Part shown: one piece after another, positions 17,095 through 26,065 of the stretch
Layout: each line of letters begins with the position of its first letter
Position numbering within the stretch: position 1 is the stretch's first letter
Assembly (NCBI GenBank): GCA_017510335.1
Contig: JAFWNM010000010.1
Span: 1-64,000, forward strand
Reading direction: 5' to 3'
Length of the DNA: 64,000 nucleotides
Origin: Paracoccaceae bacterium
GTDB lineage: Bacteria; Pseudomonadota; Alphaproteobacteria; Rhodobacterales; Rhodobacteraceae
Position numbers and translations under genes: made by a program
The notes under the pieces: generated by a model
What the model saw: the letters and a program-made list of their open reading frames with translations, nothing else
Databases searched by the model: none
Told to the model about the DNA's origin: nothing

Positions 17095-17856
17095 ATGCCC
17101 ACAATCCTGACATCCCCGAAGGGGCGATCATTGGCCTATGTCCGCACTGAAGGCAGCGGGCCGGGCGTGGTTTTTCTGGGCGGGTTCAAATCGGATATGA
17201 CAGGCACCAAAGCGGTGTTTCTAGAAGATTGGGCAAAAAGGAACGGGCGTGCGTTCCTGCGTTTTGATTATTCGGGGCATGGGCAAAGTTCGGGCGCGTT
17301 TACAGATGGCTGCATCGGCGACTGGGCAGAGGATGCGATGGCCGCGCTGGAGGCGTTGACCACAGGCCCGCAAATTCTGGTGGGGTCGTCAATGGGCGGA
17401 TGGATCGCCTTGCTTGTCGCGCGCAAGATGCCTGCGCGCGTGCATGCGATTGTGGGCGTGGCGGCCGCGCCGGATTTTACCGAAGACAGCATGTGGCCAC
17501 AGCTATCAGCGGCGCAGCAACAGCAGGTCTTGCAGATTGGGCAGACCGAACTTGCGCATGGCCATGACGACCAGCCCTATTTTCTGACGCGGCGCCTGTT
17601 CGAGGATGGAAAGCGCAATCTGGTTTTGCGGGATCCGCTACCGCTGCCCTTCGCGGTGCGCTTGTTGCAAGGAACCCGTGATGACGCTGTGGATGTTTCG
17701 GTGCCCTTGCGCCTGATGGAACATGCGGATTGCCCGGACATGGAGTTGCGGCTACTCAAGGATGTGGATCACAGGTTTTCAACGCCACGATGCCTGCACC
17801 TGATTGCCGCAGCAATAGAGGATGTGTCTGCCACCGCGCCGACCGCAGGGGCGTGA
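17095..17856 (+). CDS. Alpha/beta hydrolase
   Basis: This 253-residue alpha/beta hydrolase has the nucleophile elbow GSSMGGW (S99), an oxyanion-side motif LGGFKSDMTG, and a terminal Asp/His pair in the region of GTRDDAVDVS and KDVDHRFS. The FDYSGHGQSSG stretch is typical of carboxylesterase or lipase-like members related to human ABHD10. Substrate unknown. The start follows AAGGAGCCGTC. It converges with hisN, with 12 bp between the stop codons. Confidence 0.88.
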   Translation: MPTILTSPKGRSLAYVRTEGSGPGVVFLGGFKSDMTGTKAVFLEDWAKRNGRAFLRFDYSGHGQSSGAFTDGCIGDWAEDAMAALEALTTGPQILVGSSMGGWIALLVARKMPARVHAIVGVAAAPDFTEDSMWPQLSAAQQQQVLQIGQTELAHGHDDQPYFLTRRLFEDGKRNLVLRDPLPLPFAVRLLQGTRDDAVDVSVPLRLMEHADCPDMELRLLKDVDHRFSTPRCLHLIAAAIEDVSATAPTAGA

Positions 17857-17868
17857 CGCCGACATCGT

Positions 17869-18678
17869 TCAGGCAGACAGCAAGGCAAGCGCGCGGGCAT
17901 GGATTTGTGGGTTTGCAGCCGCGATAACCTGCCCGCTGTCACCGACCGCCGCGCCCTGCCAGTCCGTCACTACACCGCCTGCAGCTTCGATCACGGCCAA
18001 GGGGGCCGCGATGTCATAGATATTCAACCCCGCTTCAATCACCAGATCGATCTGGCCCAACGCCAGAAGCGCGTATGCATAACAATCCATGCCATAGCGC
18101 GTCAGGCGGCAGGCTGCCGACACCCGCTGAAACGCGGCGCGTTCCCCTTCGGTGCCGATTTCAGGAAATGTCGAAAACACGATAGCGTCGGCCAGAACCC
18201 GGGTGTTGCGACAGCGCAAAGCTGTTGTTCCATGGGGGCCAGTGACCTGCGCCACACCAAGGCCGCCAACAAAACGCTCGCCAATATAGGGTTGGTCGAT
18301 CACGCCCAGAAACGGCCCCTGATCATCAGCAACCGCGACCAGAACCCCCCAACACGGGGTTCCACTTAGGAAAGACCGTGTTCCGTCAATGGGGTCAATA
18401 ATCCATGTCAGGCCCGAAGATGTGGGAACCGGCCCGAATTCTTCGCCTGTGATCCCGTCTTGCGGGCGCAAGCGGGCAAGGCTGTCGCGGATAAGCTGTT
18501 CTACAGCGCGGTCTGCGATGGTCACAGGGTCGAACCCGTCGCCGGACTTGTTGTCGGCTGTCAATTCCGGCTGTCGGAAATGGCGAAGGGTTTCGGTTCG
18601 CGCGCGATCAGCGAAAGCGTGGATCAGGTCCAGAAGCTGTGCTTTTTCGGCTGCGGAAATATTGGTTCGGTTCTTCAC
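17869..18678 (-). CDS. hisN: Histidinol-phosphatase, inositol monophosphatase family
   Basis: This Mg-dependent phosphatase of 269 residues has the metal motifs GEEFG, WIIDPIDGTRSF and YDIAAPLAVIEAAGG of the inositol monophosphatase superfamily. Its length and the ADRAVEQLIRDSL and ITGEEFGP blocks fit the HisN-type histidinol-phosphatase of alphaproteobacteria, which removes phosphate in histidine synthesis. Other family members hydrolyse inositol phosphate or 3'-phosphoadenosine phosphates, so the substrate is an inference. No other his gene is in the window. Confidence 0.82.
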   Translation of the reverse strand: MKNRTNISAAEKAQLLDLIHAFADRARTETLRHFRQPELTADNKSGDGFDPVTIADRAVEQLIRDSLARLRPQDGITGEEFGPVPTSSGLTWIIDPIDGTRSFLSGTPCWGVLVAVADDQGPFLGVIDQPYIGERFVGGLGVAQVTGPHGTTALRCRNTRVLADAIVFSTFPEIGTEGERAAFQRVSAACRLTRYGMDCYAYALLALGQIDLVIEAGLNIYDIAAPLAVIEAAGGVVTDWQGAAVGDSGQVIAAANPQIHARALALLSA

Positions 18679-18769
18679 CCCGGTGTCCTTGTGTCGCGAT
18701 CTGGCACGCCCTTATTGGCGTGCCCCCCCCCGGACTGCAAGCACACACCTGCCCATGCGCGCGATAAAA

Positions 18770-19123
18770 TCAGGCAGCTTCACCCAATGCCCGCGCCAGT
18801 TCGAACAGGCGTTTTCGCTGATTTTCAGGAATCGCGTAATATGTGCGCAACAGATCAAGGGTTTCCTTGTTCGACAGCATGTCATCATGCTGGCCGGTCT
18901 GTTCCTGTGTCACATCCTGAAAAAAGAAGGTGATGGAAACTTTCAGCGCCTGTGCAATATCCCAAAGTCTGGACGCGGAAACGCGGTTCATGCCGGTTTC
19001 GTATTTCTGGATCTGCTGGAACTTGATGCCGACAACTTCGGCAAGCTGCTGCTGGGTCATGCCAACAGCCCAGCGACGCTGTCTGATACGCTGCCCGACA
19101 TGAATATCAACAGGATGCGACAT
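18770..19123 (-). CDS. XRE family transcriptional regulator
   Basis: This 117-residue protein has an N-terminal Cro/C1-type helix-turn-helix (about 9-65: RIRQRRWAVGMTQQQLAEVVGIKFQQIQKYETG) and a short C-terminal helical region. It resembles a small XRE group that is very common and conserved in Rhodobacteraceae, usually present in several paralogues. The target is unknown. GGGGAAT lies before the start. A 359-bp gap separates it from the divergent quinone oxidoreductase gene. Confidence 0.85.
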   Translation of the reverse strand: MSHPVDIHVGQRIRQRRWAVGMTQQQLAEVVGIKFQQIQKYETGMNRVSASRLWDIAQALKVSITFFFQDVTQEQTGQHDDMLSNKETLDLLRTYYAIPENQRKRLFELARALGEAA

Positions 19124-19482
19124 TATATTCCCCGTCCCTTATTTTTTTCATTTACTCGTATTCGCATGAACCAAAGCGACAACGCCTTGAAACCGAACAA
19201 CAAAGCCCAAAGGGCAAGCTTGCCGCAACTTTACTGCCCTGGATCGGGCGACACGAACTCTGGCGCGGCAAGCTCAACCACTGGTGTAAGGTATGTTGCC
19301 CCAAAAGGGTTGATCAATTGTTTCAATCCCGGCGATTTTCAAAAAATTCGCAATTTGCATTGCGTTTTGCAAACAACTTAAGGCTGAATGAAGCGCATTG
19401 CGAATACCGCGCCCGGTGAGGCCCTTGTTCGCCCCCTTCACTTCGGTAAGATTGTCCAAAATGGTAACGACAGGACACCCTG
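19124..19482. other. Intergenic region between XRE and quinone oxidoreductase genes
   Basis: I see no convincing gene in this 359-bp gap between two divergent starts. The first 40 bases are T-rich and probably hold the XRE promoter. A stretch near 19340-19375 has repeated GCAATTTGC/GCATTGCG/GTTTTGCAA-like words. Two overlapping leftward frames here lack family resemblance. Confidence 0.4.
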
Positions 19483-20454
19483 ATGCGCGCAGTTCGCCTT
19501 GAAAGCACCGAATCAACTCCGGTCTTCGCCGACATTCCACCCCCCATCCCGAGACAAGGGGAAATCACTGTGGATGTTGCCGCATGTGGCCTGAATTTCG
19601 CTGATCTACTTATGGTTAAAGGGCAATATCAGGAACGCCCTGCCTTGCCCGCGACATTGGGCATGGAACTTGCAGGCACGATTCGCGCCATTGGCCCGAA
19701 TGTGACGGGGTTTGCGGTGGGCCAGCGGGTTGCGGCATTCACGGGTCTGGGCGGGCTGGCCGAAGTTGCCCTTTGCCCGGCAGACCGCTGCATCGCCCTG
19801 CCCGACGCAATGTCGATGACAGATGCCGCCGGCTTTCTGGTGGCCTATGGCACGTCGCATCTGGCATTGGGCCACCGCGCCCGGTTGAAACAAAATGAAA
19901 CACTTGTTGTTCTGGGGGCCGCAGGCGGCGTTGGGCTGACCGCAGTGGAGATCGGCGCGCAAATGGGCGCGCGTGTCATTGCGGTTGCACGGGGCGCACA
20001 GAAATTGCAGGTCGCAAAAGACGCGGGTGCGGCCATCTGTCTGGACAGCGACACAACAGACCTGCGCACCACGCTGAAGGAATTGGGCGGGGTGGATGTG
20101 GTCTATGATGCCATAGGCGAACCAATGGCTTCCGAGGCCCTGCGCGCCCTGCGCCCAGAGGGGCGCTTTCTGGCCATCGGGTTTGCAGGCGGGAAGGTGC
20201 CACAGTTTCCGGCCAATATTCTGTTGGTCAAAAACCTGACCGTGATGGGGCTGTATTGGGGGGGCTACCTGAATTTTGCCCCCAATGCACTGGCCGACAG
20301 CTTAAGAGAGTTGTTTGACTGGTATGCGCAGGGGCGGATCAAACCCCATGTCAGCCATGTCGTGCCCTTTGAGCAGGTATTCGACGGGTTCGAGCTGTTG
20401 CGCACCCGCAAATCCACTGGCAAAGTGGTCATTTCCATAGGGGGAAGCGCATAG
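19483..20454 (+). CDS. NADPH:quinone oxidoreductase family protein
   Basis: This zinc-independent medium-chain dehydrogenase/reductase has 323 residues, with an N-terminal GroES-like part (PRQGEITVDVAACGLNFADLL) and a Rossmann domain with the nucleotide motif LGAAGGVGLTAVEIG. It resembles quinone reductases and enoyl reductases that use NADPH and lacks the catalytic zinc Cys/His set of alcohol dehydrogenases. The final stretch, HVVPFEQVFDGFELLRTRKS.GKVV, is typical. The physiological substrate is not evident. It is monocistronic. Confidence 0.88.
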   Translation: MRAVRLESTESTPVFADIPPPIPRQGEITVDVAACGLNFADLLMVKGQYQERPALPATLGMELAGTIRAIGPNVTGFAVGQRVAAFTGLGGLAEVALCPADRCIALPDAMSMTDAAGFLVAYGTSHLALGHRARLKQNETLVVLGAAGGVGLTAVEIGAQMGARVIAVARGAQKLQVAKDAGAAICLDSDTTDLRTTLKELGGVDVVYDAIGEPMASEALRALRPEGRFLAIGFAGGKVPQFPANILLVKNLTVMGLYWGGYLNFAPNALADSLRELFDWYAQGRIKPHVSHVVPFEQVFDGFELLRTRKSTGKVVISIGGSA

Positions 20455-20590
20455 GATTGGGGCGTGCGCGCGAAACCCGATCAAATCCTGTCCAGTTTAC
20501 TCCGGAAATGCTTGAATTCGGTGGCATTCGGCACGATATTCCAGTCATGACCGCGCGGGAACCCGCGCATTTTTTTGACCGGAGGTGAAA

Positions 20591-21373
20591 ATGGCCAATT
20601 TCAACACGATGCGCGCTCAGACGAGTGGTGCTCGCGCTGAACAGATTGACGCGGGTTTGCGCGCCCATATGAACAAGGTTTACGGAACCATGTCCGTTGG
20701 CATGCTGATTACGGCTGCCGCGGCATGGGCCATTTCCGGGCTGGCAGTTACAACAGACCCGAACGCGGCTGTGGCGCAACTGCCCAACGGAACGCTGCTG
20801 AACAGCCTTGGGGGCGCGATTTACCTGTCGCCGCTGCGCTGGGTCATCATGTTCGCACCGCTGGCGTTCATTCTGTTCGGCTGGGGCGCGCTGATGCGCC
20901 GTGCATCCGCCGCTGGTGTGCAGCTTGGCTTTTTCGTATTCGCAAGCGCGATCGGCCTGTCGCTAAGCTCCATCTTCCTGATGTTCACCAGCTATTCGAT
21001 CACACAGACATTCCTTGTGACCGCAATCGCGTTTGGCGGGCTTAGCCTGTGGGGTTACACCACCAAGAAAGACCTGTCCGGCATGGGCACTTTCCTGATC
21101 ATGGGTGTTATTGGCCTGATCGTGGCGATGGTGATCAACATCTTCCTTGCAAGCCCAGCAATGATGTTTGCAATTTCGGCCATCGGCATCCTGATCTTTG
21201 CTGGTCTGACCGCGTTTTACACCCAGCAAATCAAGAGTGACTATGTCGCGCATGCCATGGCAGGCGATCAGGACTGGCTGGACAAGGCCGCCATCGATGG
21301 CGCGCTAAGCCTGTATATCAGCTTCCTGAACATGTTCCAGTTCCTGCTGATGTTCATGGGCCAGCAAGAATAA
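20591..21373 (+). CDS. Bax inhibitor-1/YccA family membrane protein
   Basis: This 260-residue integral membrane protein has about seven hydrophobic segments after a short N-terminal tail. The family hallmarks are the first-helix MNKVYGTMSVGMLITAAAAW and the Asp-rich last loops around QDWLDKAAIDGALSLYISFLNMF. Bacterial members act as pH-sensitive calcium leak channels or interact with FtsH. I start at the ATG at 20591, eight bases after GGAGG, rather than the GTG at 20585. A strong terminator follows. Confidence 0.92.
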   Translation: MANFNTMRAQTSGARAEQIDAGLRAHMNKVYGTMSVGMLITAAAAWAISGLAVTTDPNAAVAQLPNGTLLNSLGGAIYLSPLRWVIMFAPLAFILFGWGALMRRASAAGVQLGFFVFASAIGLSLSSIFLMFTSYSITQTFLVTAIAFGGLSLWGYTTKKDLSGMGTFLIMGVIGLIVAMVINIFLASPAMMFAISAIGILIFAGLTAFYTQQIKSDYVAHAMAGDQDWLDKAAIDGALSLYISFLNMFQFLLMFMGQQE

Positions 21374-21399
21374 GAGACGAACAGCACCAACAGTTGAAC

Positions 21400-21430
21400 G
21401 GGCCAGTGGAAACGCTGGCCCTTTTCTTTT
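21400..21430 (+). terminator. Intrinsic terminator after the BI-1 gene
   Basis: GGGCCAG (21400-21406) pairs with CTGGCCC (21415-21421) and is followed by TTTTCTTTT. Stem, loop and T run form a classical Rho-independent terminator 27 bp after the stop codon. Confidence 0.9.
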
Positions 21431-21471
21431 GTGCCACAGGGTGACCGGCTTCGGGAACAGCGCGGCCCGCA

Positions 21472-21966
21472 CTAGGGATACAGACGGTTCAGCATGTCCA
21501 GAAGCGCATAGGCATCCTGCGTGTCCAGTTTCGGTGCCAAGGCAGCATGCACCTGTCGGGAATACCCGTTCCAGACCTGTTCATGCAAACCACGGGCCGC
21601 GACGGTCACAAAGACTGTCTGTCCCCGCCCCTTGCCCGATGCGGCCTTGCGGTGGACAAGCCCTGCCTTCTGCATCCGTGCAATATGGCGCGACACTGCA
21701 TATTGCGGCAGGAACAGGCGGCGTTGCAATTCCAGCATCTGCACACCGTTCTCGCCCGCTTCCTCGGCGGCCAGTAATATTTCATACCAGACAGGGTCAG
21801 CAATGCCCTGGGCGCGCAAGACGGCTTCAATCGGGGGCATCAGGGTCCGGTTGATCCGCATCAAGGCAAAGTAGATGCGAAAATACGCGATTTGCGGGTC
21901 GCTGTCACCATAGCGGTCCTGTGCACAGCGAACGGGGGGCGCGGCTGGGTCGTCGGGGTGGCGCAT
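21472..21966 (-). CDS. MarR family transcriptional regulator (iron operon end)
   Basis: This 164-residue winged-helix protein starts at the ATG at 21966, preceded by GAGAGG. The dimerisation helix (AYFRIYFALMRINRTLMP) precedes the DNA-binding part with LPQYAVSRHIARMQKAGLVHRK and the wing GKGRGQTVFVTV. Its ligand and targets are unknown. It lies 79 bp downstream of the iron ABC ATPase on the same strand, so it may be read through from that operon, which would tie it to iron or redox control. Confidence 0.85.
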   Translation of the reverse strand: MRHPDDPAAPPVRCAQDRYGDSDPQIAYFRIYFALMRINRTLMPPIEAVLRAQGIADPVWYEILLAAEEAGENGVQMLELQRRLFLPQYAVSRHIARMQKAGLVHRKAASGKGRGQTVFVTVAARGLHEQVWNGYSRQVHAALAPKLDTQDAYALLDMLNRLYP

Positions 21967-22045
21967 GCTGCCTCTCTGTCGGGTTGCGGATGGTGGTGCG
22001 CGTCTGGCTTGGGCACTGTCAGCGCCCGCGCGCAAGGGCCATGCG

Positions 22046-22807
22046 CTACAGTCCCATCACGACCGGCACGCCGTCAAGCTGTGCCACCCGCAAGGGGGTG
22101 TCATACAGGTCCGAAAGCAAATCAGATGTCACAATGTCCCGCCACGGACCCGCAGCGATAATGCGCCCCGCCTTCATTGCGATACAGAAATCGGCATAGC
22201 GCGCAGCCACCGACAGGTCATGCAAAACCAGCGCGATGCTGCGTTGCCCGGTCTTATCTCCGGTCATGTCACGCAGCCTGTCCATGATGTCGCGGACGTA
22301 TTTCGGGTCCAGTGCGGCCAGCGGTTCATCCAGAAACATCCAGGGGGTGGATTGCGCATAGGCCATGGCCACAAATGCCCGCTGGCGCTGCCCGCCCGAC
22401 AGCGTTTCCACATTGCGCGTTGCAAGCTGGTCAAGGTCGAAACGCGCCAATGCCTTGGCAGTGATGGCGCGGTCTGTGGCAGTGGGCCTGCCACGATGAT
22501 GCGGCCAACGCCCGAAGGCTACCAGATCCTGCACGCTCAGGCGGGGAATAGTGCCCTGTGCCTGCGTCAGCAGCGACAGGATCAGCGCGCGGCGGGCTTC
22601 GGACAAGGCATGGATGTTGCGGCTATTGACCAGCACCTGCCCGCAATCGGGGGGCAACAACCCCGCCATACAATGCAACAGCGTGGACTTGCCCGCCCCG
22701 TTCGGCCCGATGATCGCCGCCAACCGCCCCGGGGGCACATTCAGCGTGACGTCATGCAAAATGCGCGCACCGTCGCGCGACACGGACAGGTTGTTGATTT
22801 CGATCAT
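22046..22807 (-). CDS. Iron-siderophore ABC transporter ATP-binding protein
   Basis: This 253-residue FecE/FepC-like ATPase has Walker A GPNGAGKSTLL, signature LSGGQRQRAFVAMA, Walker B WMFLDEP and switch His in LVLHDLSVAARY. It powers import through the two permeases encoded just upstream and ends the transport set. Its start overlaps the permease stop (ATGA). The substrate class (ferric siderophore, possibly haem or cobalamin) is inferred from the whole operon. Confidence 0.92.
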   Translation of the reverse strand: MIEINNLSVSRDGARILHDVTLNVPPGRLAAIIGPNGAGKSTLLHCMAGLLPPDCGQVLVNSRNIHALSEARRALILSLLTQAQGTIPRLSVQDLVAFGRWPHHRGRPTATDRAITAKALARFDLDQLATRNVETLSGGQRQRAFVAMAYAQSTPWMFLDEPLAALDPKYVRDIMDRLRDMTGDKTGQRSIALVLHDLSVAARYADFCIAMKAGRIIAAGPWRDIVTSDLLSDLYDTPLRVAQLDGVPVVMGL

Positions 22808-23748
22808 CTTGCGCGCCTTCCCAGAACAAGGGCCAGAAACAGCAGGCCGCCGGCGAATTCCACAATCACCGCCAGCGCCGATTGCAGGCCCAGCAGACGC
22901 TCAAAGACTGCCTGCCCTGCCACCAGAATGGCCGCCCCCATCAGGGCCGCCGCCGGTATCAGCACACTATGCCGGTGGTCCCGCAACAGCGCATGGGCGA
23001 AACTGGCCGCCAGCAACCCCAGAAAGGTGACAGGCCCGACAAGCGCCGTGGACACAGCAACCAGCGCCGCCACCACACCAAGGCTTGTCAGCACCAGCCG
23101 GTCATGGTCCAGCCCCAGAACACGCGCCTGCACCCGCCCCAACGCTGCAACATCCAGCCGCGGCGCCAGCCACAGCGCGGCGCCCAGACCACATATCAGC
23201 ACCAGCGCGGCAATTCCCGACATTTCGGGGTCGACTGCGTTGAAACTTGCAATGCTGGCCTGCTGGACAACCGCGAATTCTGACGGGTCCAGCAAGCGCT
23301 GTGCAAACCCCGCAAGCCCGCGCAGCAACACCCCCAGAATAACGCCGGTCAGGATCATGCGGATCATATCCTCGGCGCCGTTTCGAAACAATATTCCGAA
23401 CAACGCCATCGCGGCCGCCATCAGCACGGCGGCTTCAACAACGAATTTCACCGTGCCCGCAAGCGCTACATAGCCCGCCCCGCCAAGGGCCAGAACCAGC
23501 ATCGTCTGGGTAAAGACAAACAGCGCGTCGAATCCCACAATACCCGGTGTCAGCAGCCGGTTGGTGGCGATGGTCTGGAAAATGACAGTTGCAGCGCCTG
23601 TTGCAGCCCCCACCATGACCAGTGCGGCAAGTTTTTCGGCCCGCAGTTCCAAAATCAAGCCAATTGGCGCACGCAGGTTCCACAACAGGAACACCGCGCA
23701 TAACCCCAGCACCGCGACCCCCAGCGCAACAAGACGACGTTCAGCCAT
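22804..23748 (-). CDS. Iron-siderophore ABC transporter permease, second
   Basis: This polytopic FecCD-family permease has about 314 residues when started at the ATG at 23748, which overlaps the previous permease stop. Features include an N-terminal hydrophobic helix (LVALGVAVLGLCAVFLLW), a region with RAEKLAALVMVGAATGAATVIFQTI, and a late GPVTFLGLLAASFAHALL. The last block corresponds to the GxxxFxGLxxPHxxR contact segment of the family, here less conserved than in the partner permease. It would pair with the 23741 permease as a heterodimer. Confidence 0.9.
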   Translation of the reverse strand: MAERRLVALGVAVLGLCAVFLLWNLRAPIGLILELRAEKLAALVMVGAATGAATVIFQTIATNRLLTPGIVGFDALFVFTQTMLVLALGGAGYVALAGTVKFVVEAAVLMAAAMALFGILFRNGAEDMIRMILTGVILGVLLRGLAGFAQRLLDPSEFAVVQQASIASFNAVDPEMSGIAALVLICGLGAALWLAPRLDVAALGRVQARVLGLDHDRLVLTSLGVVAALVAVSTALVGPVTFLGLLAASFAHALLRDHRHSVLIPAAALMGAAILVAGQAVFERLLGLQSALAVIVEFAGGLLFLALVLGRRAR

Positions 23749-24697
23749 GGCGGCGCACCTTCCTGTTGTGAAGCAGCCACAGAAACAGGCCCGCACCCAG
23801 CACCGCGAAAATGGTTGCCGCCGGTATTTCATATGGCCAGCGCACCACCCGCCCCAGAAGATCAGCGCCCAGCACGAACAAAGCCCCCAAAAGCGCCACC
23901 CATGGCAGGTTCCGGCGCAGATTGTCCCCGCGCCAGCGCGACACGATATTGGGCACCACAAGGCCCACAAACGGCATGGCCCCCACAGTCACCACCACCA
24001 CAGCGAAGGTCACAGCCACACAGCCCAGTCCCAGCAACACGGTTTGCAGGTAGTTCAGGCCCAGCGCGCGGGCATATTCCTCGCCCAGCCCCAACAGGGT
24101 TATCCGGTCGGCCAGAATGAACAACACCACCGCCAGCGCAGCGATGATCCACAGCAATTCATAGCGCCCGCGCAAAACGCCCGAAAACTCGCCTGTTTGC
24201 CAGATGCCCATGAACTGCACCAGATCGCTCATCCAGGCCAGCCACAATGCCATCGCCCCAAGGATGCCACCGTAGATCAGCCCCACCAGCGGCAGCAACA
24301 TGGGGTCGCGCCGGGGCACCAGCCGCGCCAACAGGAAAAACCCCGCCGTGCCCGCCAGCGCACTGACCGAGGCAACCGACATCTTGACCAGAAGCGCCGC
24401 GCCAGGGGCCAGCAACGTGACCGCCAGCAGCCCCAGCATGGCCGCTTCCGGTGTGCCGATCAGGCCGGGGTCAACCAGCCGGTTCTGGACGCTTTGCTGC
24501 ACAACCACCCCCGCCAGCGCCAGACCAGCCCCCGCCAGAATGGCCGCCAGCGTGCGCGGCACGCGGCTGATGGCAAGCACCATGCCCGTATCAAGCTGCG
24601 TGTTCCATAAATTGGTGGCCCCCACCAGCAGGCTTGCGCCAGCCAGCAGGAAAAGCCCGATCAGCCCCCCGATCAGGGCGCGGGGAAACAGGCGCAA
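23741..24697 (-). CDS. Iron-siderophore ABC transporter permease, first
   Basis: This FecCD-family permease of 318 residues has the conserved RxPRTLAAILAGAGLALAG motif near residue 45 and the coupling segment VGAMPFVGLVVPNIVSR. The only start that gives a full first helix is the TTG at 24697, four bases after the substrate-binding protein stop, so translation appears coupled through a weak start codon. It forms the membrane channel with the next gene product. Confidence 0.9.
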   Translation of the reverse strand: MRLFPRALIGGLIGLFLLAGASLLVGATNLWNTQLDTGMVLAISRVPRTLAAILAGAGLALAGVVVQQSVQNRLVDPGLIGTPEAAMLGLLAVTLLAPGAALLVKMSVASVSALAGTAGFFLLARLVPRRDPMLLPLVGLIYGGILGAMALWLAWMSDLVQFMGIWQTGEFSGVLRGRYELLWIIAALAVVLFILADRITLLGLGEEYARALGLNYLQTVLLGLGCVAVTFAVVVVTVGAMPFVGLVVPNIVSRWRGDNLRRNLPWVALLGALFVLGADLLGRVVRWPYEIPAATIFAVLGAGLFLWLLHNRKVRRHG

Positions 24698-24700
24698 CTG

Positions 24701-25603
24701 TCAGCTACCGGACCCGTCAAACGCGGCCCTGATCTGGCCAAGGACAACCTGCAGGGACTGAATACCCCCACCCGCAAGATAGATCGCGCCCCCATCCAGA
24801 TAGATGATCTGCCCGCGCTGGCCTGCAGTCGTTCCCGCAATCAGCGGGGTGTCCAGTGTCACGGCTGCGGCTTCGCCATCCTGTCCGATCGCTGCCGCAC
24901 GGTCCAGCACCAGCAGCCAGTCGGGGTTCACTTCGGCGATGAATTCAAAGGACACGGATTCGCCGTGATTTTCGGCTGTGATCGCGCCAAATGCTTCGGG
25001 CAGGCCCACTGCCTTATGCAACCAGCCAAAGCGGCTGTCTGCCCCATAGGCCGAAAGCTTTCCGCCATTGGTCTGCACAATCAGGGCGTTTCCCTTCCCC
25101 GCCACTGCTGCCGCCGTTTTTGCCAGCGCATCATCCAGGTCACTGACCAGTGCAGCGGCGGCATCTTGTTTGTCAAACAATGTGCCATAGGCCAGAACCC
25201 GCGCGCGCGCCTGCCCGATCAGGTCATCATTCAGGATTGTCATGTCGATTGTCGGCGCAATACGCGACAACGCACCAACCTGCGCCTGTGACCGCCCGCC
25301 CGCAACAACAAGATCCGGCCCCATGACGGCCAGTGCTTCAAAATCCGGTTCGAACAGGCTGCCCACTGTCGGCAATCCGGCCAAGACCCCCGCCAGATAG
25401 GCGGGCGGGGCAATGGCGGGCACCGCCGCAACGGGCACATCCAGCGCCGCAAGCGCGTCAATCGCCGCAAGGTCCAGCGCGACCACGTTTTGCGGGGCGT
25501 GTTGCAGTGACACGGGGCCGGTATGCGTTTCAATCGTCACGTCCTGCGCAACGCCGACAAGGGGGGCCAGACACACTGCCGCTGTGCAAAGCATTGTCTT
25601 CAT
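24701..25603 (-). CDS. Iron-siderophore ABC transporter substrate-binding protein
   Basis: This exported binding protein of 300 residues starts at the ATG at 25603 with a signal peptide ending near LVGVAQ. It has the class III (FepB/TroA-like) fold, seen in the long-helix-linked lobes: VVALDLAAIDALAALDVPVAAVP, then PDLVVAGGRSQAQ, and later FEFIAEVNPDWLLVLDRAAA. It captures a ferric siderophore or similar chelate in the periplasm and starts the operon. A strong dyad sits 42 bp upstream. No Cys lipobox is seen. Confidence 0.9.
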   Translation of the reverse strand: MKTMLCTAAVCLAPLVGVAQDVTIETHTGPVSLQHAPQNVVALDLAAIDALAALDVPVAAVPAIAPPAYLAGVLAGLPTVGSLFEPDFEALAVMGPDLVVAGGRSQAQVGALSRIAPTIDMTILNDDLIGQARARVLAYGTLFDKQDAAAALVSDLDDALAKTAAAVAGKGNALIVQTNGGKLSAYGADSRFGWLHKAVGLPEAFGAITAENHGESVSFEFIAEVNPDWLLVLDRAAAIGQDGEAAAVTLDTPLIAGTTAGQRGQIIYLDGGAIYLAGGGIQSLQVVLGQIRAAFDGSGS

Positions 25604-25644
25604 AGGGGTATTCCTTATTTTGCCCGGGCTATCTGGCGGCGGCT

Positions 25645-25679
25645 GGACATACCCGATGATTTTTGTCATCCTTATGTCC
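25645..25679. promoter_or_regulatory. Nested dyad between iron-uptake operon and DUF2218 gene
   Basis: GGACATA (from 25645) is mirrored by TATGTCC (ending 25679), and inside it GATGA (25655-25659) is mirrored by TCATC (25666-25670). The 35-bp dyad lies in the divergent gap, 42 bp before the binding-protein start and 27 bp before the DUF2218 start. It may be an operator for an iron regulator or a transcript hairpin. It does not obviously match the Fur or Irr consensus I know. Confidence 0.55.
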
Positions 25680-25705
25680 GACCAAATAAATCAGGAATTC
25701 AGAAG

Positions 25706-25996
25706 ATGCAATACACGCAAAAAGCAACCGGACACTTCCCGACGCTGAAGGCCAGTGCCTACCTTCAGCAGCTTTGCAAGCATTTTGCCCATAAGATCGC
25801 AGTCACATTCGACGCCACCAGCGCGCAGGCGGCGCTTCCCACCGGGCCTTGCATCATGGCCGCGTCAGATCACAGCCTGCGCATAAGCCTTGCCGCCGCA
25901 ACGCTTGAAGATATGGAACGCGCGAAATCCATTATCGACACCCATCTTGAACGCTTCGCATTCCGCGAAGGGTTCAAAACGATGGACTGGGAATAA
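25706..25996 (+). CDS. DUF2218 family protein
   Basis: This 96-residue protein of the DUF2218 family is often found beside siderophore uptake genes. Family-typical stretches are TLKASAYLQQLCKHFAHK near the start, the SLRISLAAATLEDMERAKSI middle, and the C-terminal HLERFAFREGFKTMDW. The fold has alternating strands and helices, and its function is unknown. I start it at the ATG at 25706 within a longer open frame because the upstream part overlaps the divergent regulatory gap. Its context suggests an iron-responsive role. Confidence 0.85.
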   Translation: MQYTQKATGHFPTLKASAYLQQLCKHFAHKIAVTFDATSAQAALPTGPCIMAASDHSLRISLAAATLEDMERAKSIIDTHLERFAFREGFKTMDWE

Positions 25997-26065
25997 CCCT
26001 ATCGCGGGGCCAATGCGCAGGCGGGTCGCCACCGCGCCATACAAAAACAACGCTGCACGCCTGTT

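Noticed and set aside
21965-23473. Rightward 502-residue open frame
   Set aside because: Antisense to the iron ABC ATPase and permease genes, whose motifs are intact.
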